From: Neckera pumila | Lineage: Eukaryota; Streptophyta; Bryopsida; Hypnales; Neckeraceae | Assembly (NCBI GenBank): GCA_963969595.1 | Contig: OZ018410.1 | Location: 31,934,913-31,998,912 of the forward strand | Length of the DNA stretch: 64,000 nucleotides | Direction: 5' to 3' | In this document: piece by piece, positions 10,001 through 21,712 of the stretch | How the letters are laid out: every line of letters begins with the position of its first letter | How positions within the stretch are numbered: the stretch's first letter is position 1 | Program-made: the position numbers and the translations under genes | Notes under the pieces: generated by a model | What the model was told of the DNA's origin: nothing | What the model saw: only the letters and a program-made list of their open reading frames with translations | Databases searched by the model: none

Positions 10001-11690
10001 AAGATTATGTTCACCGAAAGTACGTGATTGCCTTCGCAAACTTCGTTTGTCCACTGATTTGCACCGAGAACGTACTCTTGAAACTGAGATGTACCTAGAG
10101 ATCTGTGCTAATTACATAGATATTATGTTGTCACCGCGTGATGACCTACACTCCCGAATTGTGAAAGCAGATAAGGTGTCATTTTTTTTCCGACTATGGA
10201 AACTATGGATGAAGTACGGTAACCACAGTGTTTCAGAGAATACTGAACCTATGAATCCAAAAGTACACTTTGTTAGTCAACAATGCTTTGTGGATGTACA
10301 ATTGTCTTGTCATTTTATTGTTCTTCTCATTTGTCACTTCCAAGATAAGTACCCTCATTTGAGTGTGCCTTTCCACCTAACTGGTAGGGATTCATGTGAA
10401 GTTTCTTTTCAAAGGTAGGGGGCATGGTAGAAATGCAAACGGCATACAATTTTTAGGAATTGTTGGTGCTGCAAACACTGTGAACCATTTGTCACAAGTT
10501 GAATACAGCGGGAACGGGATTAAATTTGCCAGGGCCCACAACAAAATGAACAACATTTGGGCGAAATTGCACAAACTTCAAGGAGACAAGGTGGAGCCCA
10601 ATCTCGGAGACTACAACATTGTTAATACTAATGATGTCGTCGTGATAGCCTTGAAGGAAGGTTTGCAAAAAGCGCAGCGTATAATAAACAACTTGAATAT
10701 GGCACCAAATACCCAGGCTGCTGCAAAGAATAAGGTCTGGTTTGAAAAACCCTGGGTTATAGAATGTGCAGACACACAATGATTTGCATTTGCTATAGGT
10801 AAGAAACCAATTTGCGGCGAGGATGGTGACATGGAAGTATTGCAGGAAGACTTGTGTCAAAAAGAGTAGGAGTTGCAGCAACGTGCAGAACTAGACGAGC
10901 TGGAACCTGCTACAGCAAATGACAAGGAAGACAAACTAATTGATGATGGAGTCCCAACCATCACTGTCGTTGAGAGTGAAATGCGTGACATAATTTCAGA
11001 GATGTTAAACAACCATGAGGACCACATTTGTGCAATCCCGGTCTCAACAAAAGTTGAGACATTTGTAGAGTTTGATGGAAACCAAATTTTCAAATCCACT
11101 TTGGTTGGGCAGTTGAATGGTAATCCCTTCTTGTCCAAGGATAGATTAACTCGGGTGAAGAAGTCACTTTACTTTAACAATAGTGAGGATTACCTAAGTG
11201 CTGCTCAATGCTCCAATACATGCTTTGTTGGTATTGATTTGGATGTTGGAGTGTACTTTGTGTAGCGTTCCACCATAACTAGGCCATCTACAGTAACTGC
11301 AGCAAAGAAAAGGGGCAGGGAATTTGGGGAGTGCGACGTCAACCATGCAAGGGGGCAATGAGGGTATTTGGTGGGTTGGACGCATACAAAAGATGCACAA
11401 GAAAGCTGGTGGAAACTCCTGGGGATCGTTGAAGCAGCCTATCGATCTTGCCAATCGTGAAGTAAATACAGGCAAGAAGAGGGTTCCCGTATTAAATGTG
11501 CAAGTCATATTGCATTATTGTACTAGAGCACCTAGTCAGTATAAATTCAAGTACAACTAAGCTGACTCGCAGTGGATTACTTTTGAGTCTATAATCACAA
11601 ATGTTACCCTCGTTTATAATTCAGAAACTCAATTATACAGCTTAGACAGGACTGATGCTAAAAACTTGAATGAATACGTTTCCAACAATC
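7049..11690 (+). pseudogene. degenerate multi-domain protein of a repetitive plant element, superfamily unassigned
   Basis: One ancestral reading frame can be followed for about 4.6 kb. From 7049 to 8713 it stays in a single frame with only TAG 8231-8233 between two coding-quality blocks. It then moves through further stops at 8711-8713 and after 8850, and shifts frame near 9088, 9600, 10396 and 11324. A zinc-finger-like segment lies near residues 260-300 of the first block (LWCAECKKDYG ... SHIVSTAHVRNYC). Later blocks read RPKDNHSC, GHASDGDSRRR, LINLLDSNVRTLRLGA, YLEICANYIDI, FHLTGRDSCE and VGRIQKM. The LTG-D-CE segment recalls the catalytic C-terminus of some DDE transposases, but that is inference. 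I believe similar multi-copy proteins occur in bryophytes and lycophytes, and I cannot verify this here. With at least four stops and four frameshifts it cannot make a full product. Confidence 0.6.
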
Positions 11691-12287
11691 CAGGGGGGTA
11701 GTAAAGTTCAAATTTTGAATGTAGAAATCTTTAAGTATAGAAGTTGCACAATTCATCTTTTCTGGTGGAGGTTCAGATGGTTGCTTGTTTGCAAGCATAG
11801 ATTTGTTCCAAAAAATGACATTGTTAATCCTGTAGTAGTTCAATTGTATTGCATGTACCAGCTAGCCACCTAGAGCCCAATCTTGAAGCAATCAATTTAA
11901 CAAAATCATTGAAGTGTGGATCCGAGATGTTTCTTTTTTGCTTCAATTCATTATAAGAAACCCGTGTTTTTTTTTATCCCTGGATTCTGCGTGCTGATGT
12001 CGCGACTAATGTCTTGAAATGTCTATATAGACGTCCAAAAAATCACGTTGCTCAAGACTCGGGTTTGACATCAGATTTGACGTCGGACATCAGCATGCTG
12101 GGGGACCTGATGTCCAAAAAAATGGATCAACGGGGTCTTCAAAGGCCGCCATGTGGCTGCCACCTAAGTGCCACATATGCACAGATAGCCACGTAGGAAA
12201 CTTTTTCATCCATTTTTTACCATGACGTGGCATCTGAGGTGGCATGTGACATGGCGGCGGGAAAAGTGACTTGGCATCCAGCAAGGA

Positions 12288-12307
12288 TGACGTGGCATGC
12301 CACGTCA
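12288..12307. repeat. 20-bp perfect palindrome with two ACGT cores
   Basis: TGACGTGGCATGCCACGTCA reads identically on both strands and contains two TGACGTGG half-sites. Variants recur at 13440-13460 and 13490-13508 within the same CACTA element. ACGT-core sites bind plant bZIP factors in general; binding here is untested. Confidence 0.8.
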
Positions 12308-12654
12308 GCATATTTTTTTGTTGTCTAAGAATTTTCTTACTATCTTTGAAGATGTCAACATAGACATCTATATGTTTTCTGAGACATCAACTCAGACGTC
12401 CAGATGTTTTCATAGACGTATTTTGAAACATCACCTTAGACGTCCAAATTTCTTATGACATCAATGTAAACATCTACTTTTCATCATGAATACCTTTGGC
12501 AATGTTTGGTATGATCTAGGAGAACAAAATGATGTCATATTAAACATTCATGGAATGGAATGGACTATTCAGCATAATGTTAATATGGACAGTCTCACAT
12601 GTCTCATATGATGTCCCTCATGCATGTCATAATGTCCAATATAACATGTCATTC

Positions 12655-12745
12655 ACAATACACCATACATCATACATAATATACCATACATTATACATCA
12701 TATACCATACATTATACATCATATACCATACATAATATGCCGTAC
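12655..12745. repeat. AT-rich minisatellite, about 21-bp period
   Basis: Three to four imperfect copies of ATACCATACATTATACATCAT inside the CACTA element. Confidence 0.8.
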
Positions 12746-12819
12746 AAAATACATCATAATTGACAATTATGTCACATGGCTTCAAAAGCCACTTGATATG
12801 AGTTTATGGAGGGGAAAAG

Positions 12820-13421
12820 ATGAGCTCTTTATACAAGTGGAGTAGTAGAGGGGAAGACAAACTATATGGGACATTGAAAGCATTGGATTTAAATTTTGGT
12901 GGAGCAACACATAGACGTCCAGTAGGATGTTTTTTGCAAGTCTCAAAGGCCGCTCTAATGACGTCTCTATAGATGTTATACCAACTGTGACTATGTTTCT
13001 TAAAACATCTAGAAGTCTACAAAAACATACAAGAAAACATCTCAACGTTTTATAAGATGTCTTTAGTGACATCTCTACGTCTACTTAGACATCTCTAATA
13101 TAAGTGTAGAAAACGCAAAGATGGGCTCTTTATACAAGTGGAGTAGTAGAGGGGGAAGACAAACTATATAGGACACTGAAAACACTGGATTTAAATTTTG
13201 GTAGAGCAGCATACAGACGTCTAATAGGATGTTTTTTGTATGTCTCAAAGGCCGCTCTGATGATGTCTCCATAGACGTTATATCGATTGTGACTATGTTT
13301 CCTAAAACAGCTAGAAGTCTACAAAATGTCCAAGAAAGCATCTCAACGTTTTATAAGATGTCTCCAGTGACATCTCTACATCTACTTAGACATCTCCAAA
13401 ATAAGTGTAGAAAATGCAAAG
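12820..13421. repeat. 301-bp direct tandem duplication
   Basis: 12820-13120 and 13121-13421 are homologous from GCTCTTTATACAAGTGGAGT to AAGTGTAGAAAA, with scattered substitutions. The two related minus-strand reading frames that overlap it are a by-product of the duplication, not genes. Confidence 0.85.
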
Positions 13422-13898
13422 AGACAGCCCCGCTATGCTGACGTGGCATGCCACATCAGCATAATTTTATGCCGCGTCAACTAATTTACACGTGGTATGC
13501 CACGTCATCTTATTTTCTCCAGAAGCTGCCCGGAGGCTGCCCAATCCCTTTTTTTTAACCTTGGTCAGACTTTTATCCAAGGAAAAAGTGATTTTCAAAA
13601 AATTACCCTCCTTGAAATTTTTCCCCAAAAGCTGACGTGGCCATCCATGTTTTTGTGGACGCCTTGTTGGACATCAATGAGTCCTTAAGAATGTCATCAA
13701 AAATCTCAATGTCCTCGGGAACACCAACTGGTTCCATTCAAATTTTCCGCAGTCATCTGGAACAGCCTTGGAAATTTACCCTAAACTGCAATCTTCTTCT
13801 TTAACGTCTTGATGTCTCAGCGGACATAGTATGCTAAGCCTTAAACATCGCATGTTTTGGGCGGACATAAAAAAAAACACGGGTTTCTTATAGTGATT

Positions 13899-14249
13899 GG
13901 TCACAAAGAGCTTGCTAGATAGCCTTGGAGTCGGGCATTTCTAGGTAAACCATAAAATCACACTTTGTATAATACTTTGGATTTCTTTTTTATAAAATAT
14001 AAACCAAGATCCGCTTGCTAATGAACACCAACATCACATTTTGGACTGTGTTTTGAAGTTCAAAATGCTTGAATTCATTTCATTGTTCTTTTAACAATCA
14101 CTATAGATTTTTTTTATGCAATTTCAATGACTCCGTAAATCCCAGGAGGCCTACAATTGATGGTTTTGACATATTCCACAATGCATGCTTGTTTCTAAAC
14201 CTATATGCACTGCGTGAGTTGATTCAATGTTTTGAATGGTTAACCGACA
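13899..14249. other. spacer, no gene seen
   Basis: AT-rich sequence between the CACTA element and the pyrimidine-rich array. Confidence 0.3.
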
Positions 14250-14595
14250 GTGGACCTACTTTTCCTACACTAACCTCATTTTATTGTTTTGCAATGGGGC
14301 TAGTTTTGTGCACTAATCCCATTTTTTTTTTCTTAATTTAGTTCTTTCTTTGGCAATGGGCCTGCTTTTGCAGACACTAACCCCCCTTTTTTCTTTTGGG
14401 CACTTTGGTTCTTTTTTTTTGCAGTGGGCATGCTTGTGTAGATCGTAACCCCATGTTATTTTTTCAATTTGGTTCTTTTTTTTGTAGTGGGCCTACTTTT
14501 GCAGACATTAACCCCAATTTTCTTTTTTTCAATTTGGTTCTTTTTTTTGCAGTGGGCCTACTTTTGCAGACACTAACTCCATTTTTTGGGGGAAA
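14250..14595. repeat. pyrimidine-rich tandem array, about 62-68 bp period
   Basis: About six degenerate copies of a unit that runs TTTTTTTTGCAGTGGGCCTA, then CTTTTGCAGACACTAACC, CCATTTTTTT and TCAATTTGGTTC. The last three copies are the most alike. Each unit resembles a polypyrimidine tract followed by GCAG, and so a 3' splice site. Confidence 0.75.
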
Positions 14596-16330
14596 AACTA
14601 GTAGATCACTTTACTTTAGTCAGCAGTTATACATATTTTGGCAAGCTTTTTATTTTTTTCCCCCAACGATGCTTGTAATACCTAAACACAAGAGGCTTCA
14701 TTTGAGAACCCTAAAATTAAATTTTCGTTGTCAATCACTGTTCTAGGCCTAAATTTTCCTTCATAGCCAATATACCGGGAATTCACTATAGTTTTCACTA
14801 CTGCTTAAAAAATCTACTAATGTATTATTGTAGAGAAATGACATTTTGCTCTAGAGATCTTCCAAGATCATATGCAGATATGGAGTCGACAATTGGGTTT
14901 TCCAGAGGGATTACAGTCATTCAAATCCTACATCTTAGAGGCTACTTCAATGGGACATCTGCATTTTAGAATTTGTGAAGTCCACATCTGCCAGTCAGTT
15001 AGGTTGAACCCTTCTTCATTCAAATTTTGTTTTCCAACGTTCCTACTAGCATTTGCTGCTGCGCGTCCAATTTGGTAAGCTCCTAAATCTGAAACTGGTG
15101 CTTGTTTATTTCCTAGTTTTCACATTGAATCTCCCTAGTTGCAGCAACTGTGGATGCTACCTTGGTGCGTTTTGGCAATTGCAAAATCCAGGTGGTGGGT
15201 GTTGCCGTCAACTAGAATTTGGTCACATATTTTGGCGCGATGTCTTTGCGCACTTGAACTTGCTCCCGGATTGTTGTTCTTCATTGTACGCACTTCAATT
15301 CCTTCATGCTTATGCTCACTCTCAACTCGCAACTACTTTAGCTCCGCTGCTTGGTTGTTGTGAACCCCCTAAACTTGCAAATGCGGAGTCAATTCGTGTA
15401 GTGGCTAAGTTGGTAAGATTCTATGCCCTTTCCCATGTCTTTCTCGCAATGCTATTGTTTTGAATTCGCGTTTTTTGTTTGATTTGCTGTGGATGCACAC
15501 GGGATAGGCAGTGAAATTCAGAACTTGCTAGGCGCTGATTGTGTGATCTAAACCTGCTGTAGACTGCTTCTGTATTCTCTTAGGTTGTGTTCGTGCTTCC
15601 ACTGGGTTTAGATTTGCTGGTGTTTGTCTCTTTTTCGTGGCTTACCCTGCCATGGAGTTTAAGGGATCATGCAATTGAAGCATCTTAAATGATGCCGTAT
15701 TTGAGTATGTCTTGAAGTTCATTTGTGAGAGTGAGAGTGAGTGGGTTTGGTTTGAGTGCCGCCATGTGAATAGAAGCGCATTGGTGCGCCTATAACCGCC
15801 TATTGCCTGCTCTGGCAGTTGTTTCGAAGGTGAGTCATGTGAATGCAGGTCTTACGGTGCGGTATGCAGCATTGCGCTTTGCCTCATTCGATGTGAAGGC
15901 TGCTGCAATGGAGATGTCAGCAAGGAGAAAGGCAAAGTTTGTCTTGCAGGCATTCAATACAAATGTGGCCATCTTCACGAAGTCTTGGAGGATGGAGTAT
16001 CCAGTCCTGGCAAACCTCTAGATGATACCACTTGGAGATCTGGGTGCTGGTGAGCTGTATCAACTTCAAGGCATTCTTCGTGGAGGATGGCAACTGTAGA
16101 TCAAGGTGCGCAAGGGAGATGGGCAAGCCGACTTGCCCAACGTCTGGATAACACCCAGAGCATGATGAGGTATCCTAATCCAACAACCATTGACTGCTTT
16201 GATTTTTCATTTGATTTTTCATATTATTTCCTCATGTTTGAACTTTGGAATTGTGCAAGTTGCGTTACAGTTGTGGAGGGCGCATATACTAGAATCAAAT
16301 CCTTAGGCTGCCCATTTTTTTGTAATTCTT
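14596..16330. other. higher-GC stretch, possible decayed or non-coding transcript
   Basis: GC content rises between about 15,000 and 16,200, and short open frames exist on both strands, but none resembles a family I know. At 15,840-16,190 all three forward frames stay partly open without a consistent exon model. It may be a gene fragment or promoter/UTR sequence. No function is assigned. Confidence 0.25.
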
Positions 16331-18138
16331 GACTGTCTAGGATCTCCGTCTTTTGTTGTAGTTACTTTCAGCTAAGCATTTTCAAAATGGAACCGTGGAC
16401 ACTTCCATTTGCCTTCAATTTTTGACATACTTGTAAATGGTATGTGTTGTGTTTCTAAACACATGCACTAAATTTTTCCACAATCATTTCCACCCTCCAC
16501 TCATATGCTACTATGTGTTGTTTTCCATATGATGATAGTTTGTGCTTCAAAGTAGTTCCAGTTTGTATGAACTTGGTGTTTGAACTTGGTGTTTGTTTGA
16601 ATTCACAGTCCAAATGATGCATTTCTTGTTATTTTGGAAGTATATCATAATGTCTTAACACAACCTTCATTAGAAAACTACATTATGATCCCCCCAAATG
16701 TTGGTAAAAAACTACAGATTTTCTGTATTTTTAATGAACATAGGGTACACAAAACTAGTACATGAAAAATTTTAAAATACATGAAATAAGACAAATTTAA
16801 AAATTTAGGTAATGATAGCCCTTGGTAAATTCATAAAATCCACCTACATAGCCCCCTTCTAATAGGGGCTTGAACGCACGTGATCATGGAACATTCCATA
16901 TAGTGCACCCCCCAAGGTGCTAAGAAACGGAATCTTGATTATTTTTGTGCAATACTTAGGAAATTTATAAAGGAGATAATCCATTTCCAACCTACATCCC
17001 ATTCTCATAGCTTGGACTACCAAATTTTCGACCAACTATGGTGTAGGGTGACAACTCATAGAAAGCATGACCCACATTAGCAACAGAAATGTCCGAAAGG
17101 TGTATAGTAAAAGCATACAATGATCACAACATGTACATTTAATGCAATGGTCCACCATTTGTTTCAAAAAAACAAAAACAAAAACAAACATGTACATTAA
17201 ATGCCACAATGATCACTTATATTGATTTTGTAATCGGCCTTTCATTAATAGATCAAAATAGGTTTATTTATATATCAAGAATGGGACAAATAGAATCTTC
17301 ACAGAAAAAATTCATGATAATTTTGTTTTTGAAGGAAAAAATGCCAAAAAATTGTGAAACATTCTTGAAATCTATTTTTCTACATGAAAAAATTATTTCC
17401 TCACCCTATCCTATGTCACTGATAAGCTACATCACTTAACCCAGTAACCCCACCGGCGCCATTCTCTGGCATTGGAATGAAAATACTGTGAGTTGGACAG
17501 AGTTTGAAAGTATTTTTTCATCCAAACTTTTTTTGTTTGACCTTTCTATTGGATTATGAAGAGTATTTAATTGAGTTTGTAGTCTTGCAAGTGTTTGTCT
17601 TCACTTAAATGAGAAGTTCGTGAAAAAAACGGATCACAAAATATGCTATTTTAGTGTTTTTTGGGAAGTCTTTGCTCTTTGCTCTAAACCTGAAATTTCT
17701 TCACAAAGATGATATTTTTTGAATTTGAGCCCAACTAATAAAATGAAGGTCATCTACTCTAGTTTCTACTCCAATTTGAATTTTGAAAATATTCCTAATA
17801 TTGAATACTTTATTGCAATTTCAACTTTGGACGTATTTTCAATGTCTAATATTTTTTAATCATAGAATGACACGAAAATTGAGTTTACACCATGATGTTT
17901 GTCACTATAATATAGAAACATGGTGAAATTTTCAGATTTTTTGAAATATTTTTCTACTGGATATTATTTTTCTTCAAAAAAGTATTTTTTTCACCAAAAA
18001 ATCTAAAAAATTTATGAAGTATATAGTTCCATCTCTGAAAAATAAATATAAAATTTTTCATTCATGTCTAGTTGCAAAATGGTAGAAAACTGAGTGATAG
18101 CTAGTGAGGCTTGAAATCAGTGGTCATGGGTCCGTCCT
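16331..18138. other. AT-rich gene desert
   Basis: No gene seen. An unpaired TTAACCCAGTAACCCC at 17436 resembles the ends of the TTAA-type elements elsewhere in the window, but I found no partner. Confidence 0.4.
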
Positions 18139-18572
18139 TTAACCCCTAAGTGGTTTCAAAGATACATTGTATCCTCTCAATCCATACACGACCCGTATTC
18201 GCCAAATTCCATAAAGTATTGGCCAAACATGTAAACTACAAAATTAAAGGTGCAATAGTCATTGATTTTCATATGTTTTTAGAAAAATATTGCGGTGTTC
18301 GTTGTTGAAATGAGATGCTGTCAAATATGCAAAAGTGTATATTTCTAGAGAAATACGTGTACTGGAGATACAACTTTACAATATTTACAAAATTAGTAAC
18401 ATGTCCAATGTAGCCAGAAAGTGTGTAGTTCAATAGAAGACTTCAGTGCGTATTCGACAAAAAAATAAACAAAAAATAAATGAATAGTAAACTATGCACA
18501 TGCAAGGCCGTCTACATTGCACTTTGTATGTATAGATGCATTGAAAGACACCAAGAACCACTTACGGGTTAA
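18139..18572. mobile_element. TTAA-ended non-autonomous element, 434 bp
   Basis: The left end is TTAACCCCTAAGTGGTT and the complemented right end is TTAACCCGTAAGTGGTT, one mismatch in 17. If TTAA is the target site, the layout matches piggyBac-type insertions (TTAA followed by CCC). The interior is non-coding. Confidence 0.6.
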
Positions 18573-19585
18573 GGTTTAAGTGGTCAGAAATGGGTGATCA
18601 TCTTGTTACTCACTCAAAGATTGATTTTATAGCCATTCATCCAGTCTTCGATCGATGATGGTAGCAGTGAAGAACAGGTGGCTGAAGTGCAGCTACCAAG
18701 ACTATTAAACAAATCTCTATATGGTTTCGCGTAGACCCATCCATCATGACAATGTGATTGGCAATGGAATCAATAGCTTCAAAAGTGAATTATATCTACA
18801 ATATTTTAATGTTCAAAATTTTGTAGAACGATATGCTAATTAATAGCTCTTGTCGTGCATTGTTCGACATTGAACCTAGTCCACATTTGAGTTACATCTA
18901 GTTGCTTGTAAGCTTATTAGTAGAGTACATGGCACTTCTTTCTATACCGAAAGTTTTAAAAATCTTTGTGTCCTTTTTCCTTTGTCAATGGAATTTGTCC
19001 ATATGTTTCAAGAAAAAAAAAAAAAAGTTTCAAAAGTCTATCATACCTCCCACCGGCAATCTTGTCTAGTTCATATCTGAAAGTGGAAAATCTAGATATA
19101 TTGAAAAGAATCCTAAGATTTTATATTGAAAAAAATTCTATCTAATACAATATATAAGACAATGACCACCCTACATATTCTTATTTTTATTCTTATAGGT
19201 TTTAAGGTAGAACAGCCTATTATCATCTGATTTGCAATCTGACTATCTTAAGGTGACTTCCAAGAAGGATACATATTTTTGAGAAGTGTGCACTTGTTTC
19301 ACAAATTTCACAAATTTCACGAATTTCATGAATCAAAATTGTAATCTTTGTGAATTTTTGAAGGAATCAACCTGAAATTACAAAACCATGTATAGAGTGG
19401 AGTTATCAACAATTTATGACCACCTTTCTATGTAACTATCTATTAGCACTTAAGTATCCACCAATTACGGGACGACACATTACATCGTGTTGACATTAAA
19501 GATGGAATCTTGTCAAATTTTGTAAGAATCTTAAATGGTTTAAGATACTTTCTAGACAAATTTGGGTGGGGGGATTAGCATAATT
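18573..19585. other. AT-rich spacer
   Basis: No gene. A short run of ACAAATTTC repeats lies near 19,300-19,325. Confidence 0.35.
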
Positions 19586-19723
19586 GGGGCCGAAACATGT
19601 TAAATCCTCGTCTTTTGTGGGTCCAAAACACGTTAAATCCTCTTGTCCTTTGTGGGGCCAAAACACGTTAAATCCTCTTGTCCTTTGTGAGGCCAAAACA
19701 CGTTAAATCTTCTTGTCCTTTGT
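19586..19723. repeat. minisatellite, four copies of a 33-35 bp unit
   Basis: The unit contains GGCCAAAACACGTTAAATCC followed by TCTTGTCCTTTGT. The first copy is 33 bp and the next three are 35 bp. Copies are contiguous, without spacers. Confidence 0.85.
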
Positions 19724-20199
19724 GGATTCAACAAAGTATTTGGGATTCTTGAGGGTAAAAGAATAAAAAACAAACCTATATCTGAGCTGTGTCTAGGGAT
19801 ACTTACTAGCCCCCTAGCTAATTTACGATTCTCTACTTACTAGCCACCTAGGTAATTTAGAGTTCTTTGAGAGCAAATATGAATTCAGATTTTGTGGAAA
19901 AATAGATTTGTGGCAAATAAGAATTTCCTGCGTTTTCCCCAGGGTAAATTCAGCCCGCAGGACCTCCCGCAGGATTTAACGTCTTGCATTAGGGTCAAAC
20001 AGTAGGCCACAGAATTGGAAAGCTGACGGAGATGGGCTGGTCCACCTTATACCTTATTTCGGGTAGATGCGTGTAGATAAAAAGTTCATGGATATGTAAT
20101 CGAAATCATTCATAAGCACACTGTTAATGGCTTCTGCTTCAAATTTGACAGACAGTTTTTAACTACACCATGTCCCATGCAGTATTATCAGCACAGGCA

Positions 20200-20209
20200 T
20201 ATATAAAAG
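20200..20209 (+). promoter_or_regulatory. strong TATA-box-like sequence on the plus strand
   Basis: TATATAAAAG is a textbook plant TATA match, about 200 bp beyond the dehydrin stop codon and pointing toward it. No plus-strand gene follows, so it would drive a transcript antisense to the dehydrin or is a chance match. Confidence 0.3.
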
Positions 20210-20321
20210 AAGCGACTCTCATTGCCGTGCACTATAATCAAATCAAGAAGGTGCCCACTTGAGAGTCCTTTGGATATTTGAAACAATCAGCCTGTATGCG
20301 AATTGCATTCAGAATCAAGGA

Positions 20322-20327
20322 TTTATT
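20322..20327 (-). terminator. candidate polyadenylation signal of the dehydrin gene
   Basis: AATAAA on the minus strand, about 100 bp after the dehydrin stop codon. Confidence 0.4.
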
Positions 20328-20423
20328 AACTCAGAGCTGTCGATGTACAATCAAATCACATAATTTACAAACTCAGATACTCAACAATCCGCAGAACCAT
20401 TCTTGGCACAGAACGCTCTAAGC

Positions 20424-21712
20424 TTACTCGGTGGGGGCGGTGGGAGAGTGGTGACCAGGGAGCTTCTCCTTGATCTTGGTTACGAGTCCTTTCTTCGGGG
20501 TACCCGAGTCCACAGGAGTCTCGTCTCCGACGGTATCAGGAGTGCTGGTCTTGTGACCACCCGGCAGCTTGTCCTTCAGCTTCTGCACAAACCCCTCCTT
20601 CTTGGGGGTGGGACTCTCCAGTCCTGTTCCCGTGCCCGTGCTCAATGGCTCGGAAGCTGCAGTACATAATAAGCATTTCACACGTTCAAATCTCTCCTGA
20701 AGCAGGAATCTCACCAAAAGAGCCAAACTAATCTTCCTGAACACACCTACTACAACGATGTAAGGAAAGCTTCAAGAAACCCAGAGGAAGTATCACTACT
20801 ATCGTGGGATATATTCTCTTAGTCCACACAAATTGGTTGAAATTGATCGCTTGAACTCTCCGGTTGAAACAAGAAAAAATTCTACAAATTTTTGTTTGTT
20901 TGTGATTTATATGGACCTCTTTCCATCTATAAATGTTGAATCATTTCCTTTGTCAAACATTCAACTGTTGAAGATAAACACAAATTCCACTCCTTTCACT
21001 TGGCACATGAAGATAAAGAAAAGGGGGGAGGTAGGTATACCTTTGGTTCCCTGGCCATAGCCGGGCTCCTCCGTCCTCCGATCGATAGGGGCACCAGGGA
21101 ACGCTGAGCTCGGATCAGAGTAGCCTCCGCTCGGCTTCTCCTCCCCACCAAAGCCCCTGGAGCGAGTCTCAGGTGACTCTGCAATTCCATTCCAAAAAAC
21201 ATTCAGCATCAAAACAATCCAGAACCACCAAACATGAAACCACTCAGTCCCATGTCCTAAACAAAACCTCCAAAAACATAATCAAAATCGATCGAATAAG
21301 ACAGTACGGGATCTAGACCGTCATCTAGACGACGATCTACCCTGAGTATGGAATAATTGTTCTCACCATCGTATGAACCAGTCTGGGGCTCCTCGGAGCG
21401 CGAGTCCTGGAACTTCTCCGTGCTGTCATCGCCATAGTTACCGCCAGTGCCAGTAGCAGACGGCGTGGAGAATAGTTCATCATCGTTGGTGCCGCCAGTG
21501 GGCTTGGGCAGGGGCTCATCATCCGTGTGAATCTTGTGGTGAGGCGGCTCGTTCTCGCTCACTCCGCCATAGCCACCCTGACGGCCCTCGCGGCCCTCGC
21601 CGCCATAGCCACTCTCGCCTTTCTCGAATCCCGTGCTCTCGGTCGTCCTCCTTGGCTCGTCGAGCTCCGACCTGGTACCAGTCTGCTCTTGGTTGTACTC
21701 ATTGGTGGCCAT
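20424..21712 (-). CDS. dehydrin (group 2 LEA protein), K2 type, three exons
   Basis: Exons 21712-21367, 21178-21041 and 20656-20424 join in frame across GT-AG introns to give 238 residues. Two C-terminal K-segments are clear: KKEGFVQKLKDKLPGGH (residues 180-196) and KKGLVTKIKEKLPGHH (216-231). Both match the dehydrin consensus with its KIKEKLPG core. The rest is Gly/Glu/Ser/Thr-rich and predicted disordered, with GYGGEGREGRQGGYGG near residues 35-50. I see no canonical Y-segment and no serine-run S-segment. Dehydrins protect membranes and proteins during drying and cold; K-segments fold into amphipathic helices on anionic membranes. Two ABRE motifs about 350 bp upstream suggest abscisic-acid control. 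The ATG at 21712 is followed by a frame open to the first donor site. Confidence 0.9.

Larger units (their letters stand above)
11949..13895. mobile_element. non-autonomous CACTA transposon, 1,947 bp
   Basis: The ends are CATTATAAGAAACCCGTG on the left and, complemented, CACTATAAGAAACCCGTG on the right. Both continue into a run of T and then A, giving 28 bp with one mismatch. The flanks carry the same triplet, ATT (11946-11948 and 13896-13898), which is the 3-bp target duplication expected of CACTA elements. The interior has no transposase. It is filled with GACGTC/GACATC/GATGTC motifs in both orientations, like the subterminal repeats that CACTA transposases bind, here spread across the element. 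It also contains a 301-bp tandem duplication, an AT-rich minisatellite and CACGTGG-type palindromes. Confidence 0.85.

Noticed and set aside
12782..13341. A pair of similar minus-strand proteins that could look like a gene family
   Set aside because: They are translations of the 301-bp tandem duplication inside a non-coding CACTA element.
15400..15425. tRNA-like stretch (GTGGCTAAGTTGGTAAG)
   Set aside because: It resembles an A box by chance; no B box or cloverleaf follows.
15053..15463. Open frame of 136 codons on the plus strand
   Set aside because: Cys/Leu-rich, low-complexity composition, no family resemblance, and an equally open frame on the other strand.
19586..19723. Regular 35-bp repeats resembling a CRISPR array
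   Set aside because: The copies are contiguous with no spacers, and the context is a plant nuclear genome. It is a minisatellite.
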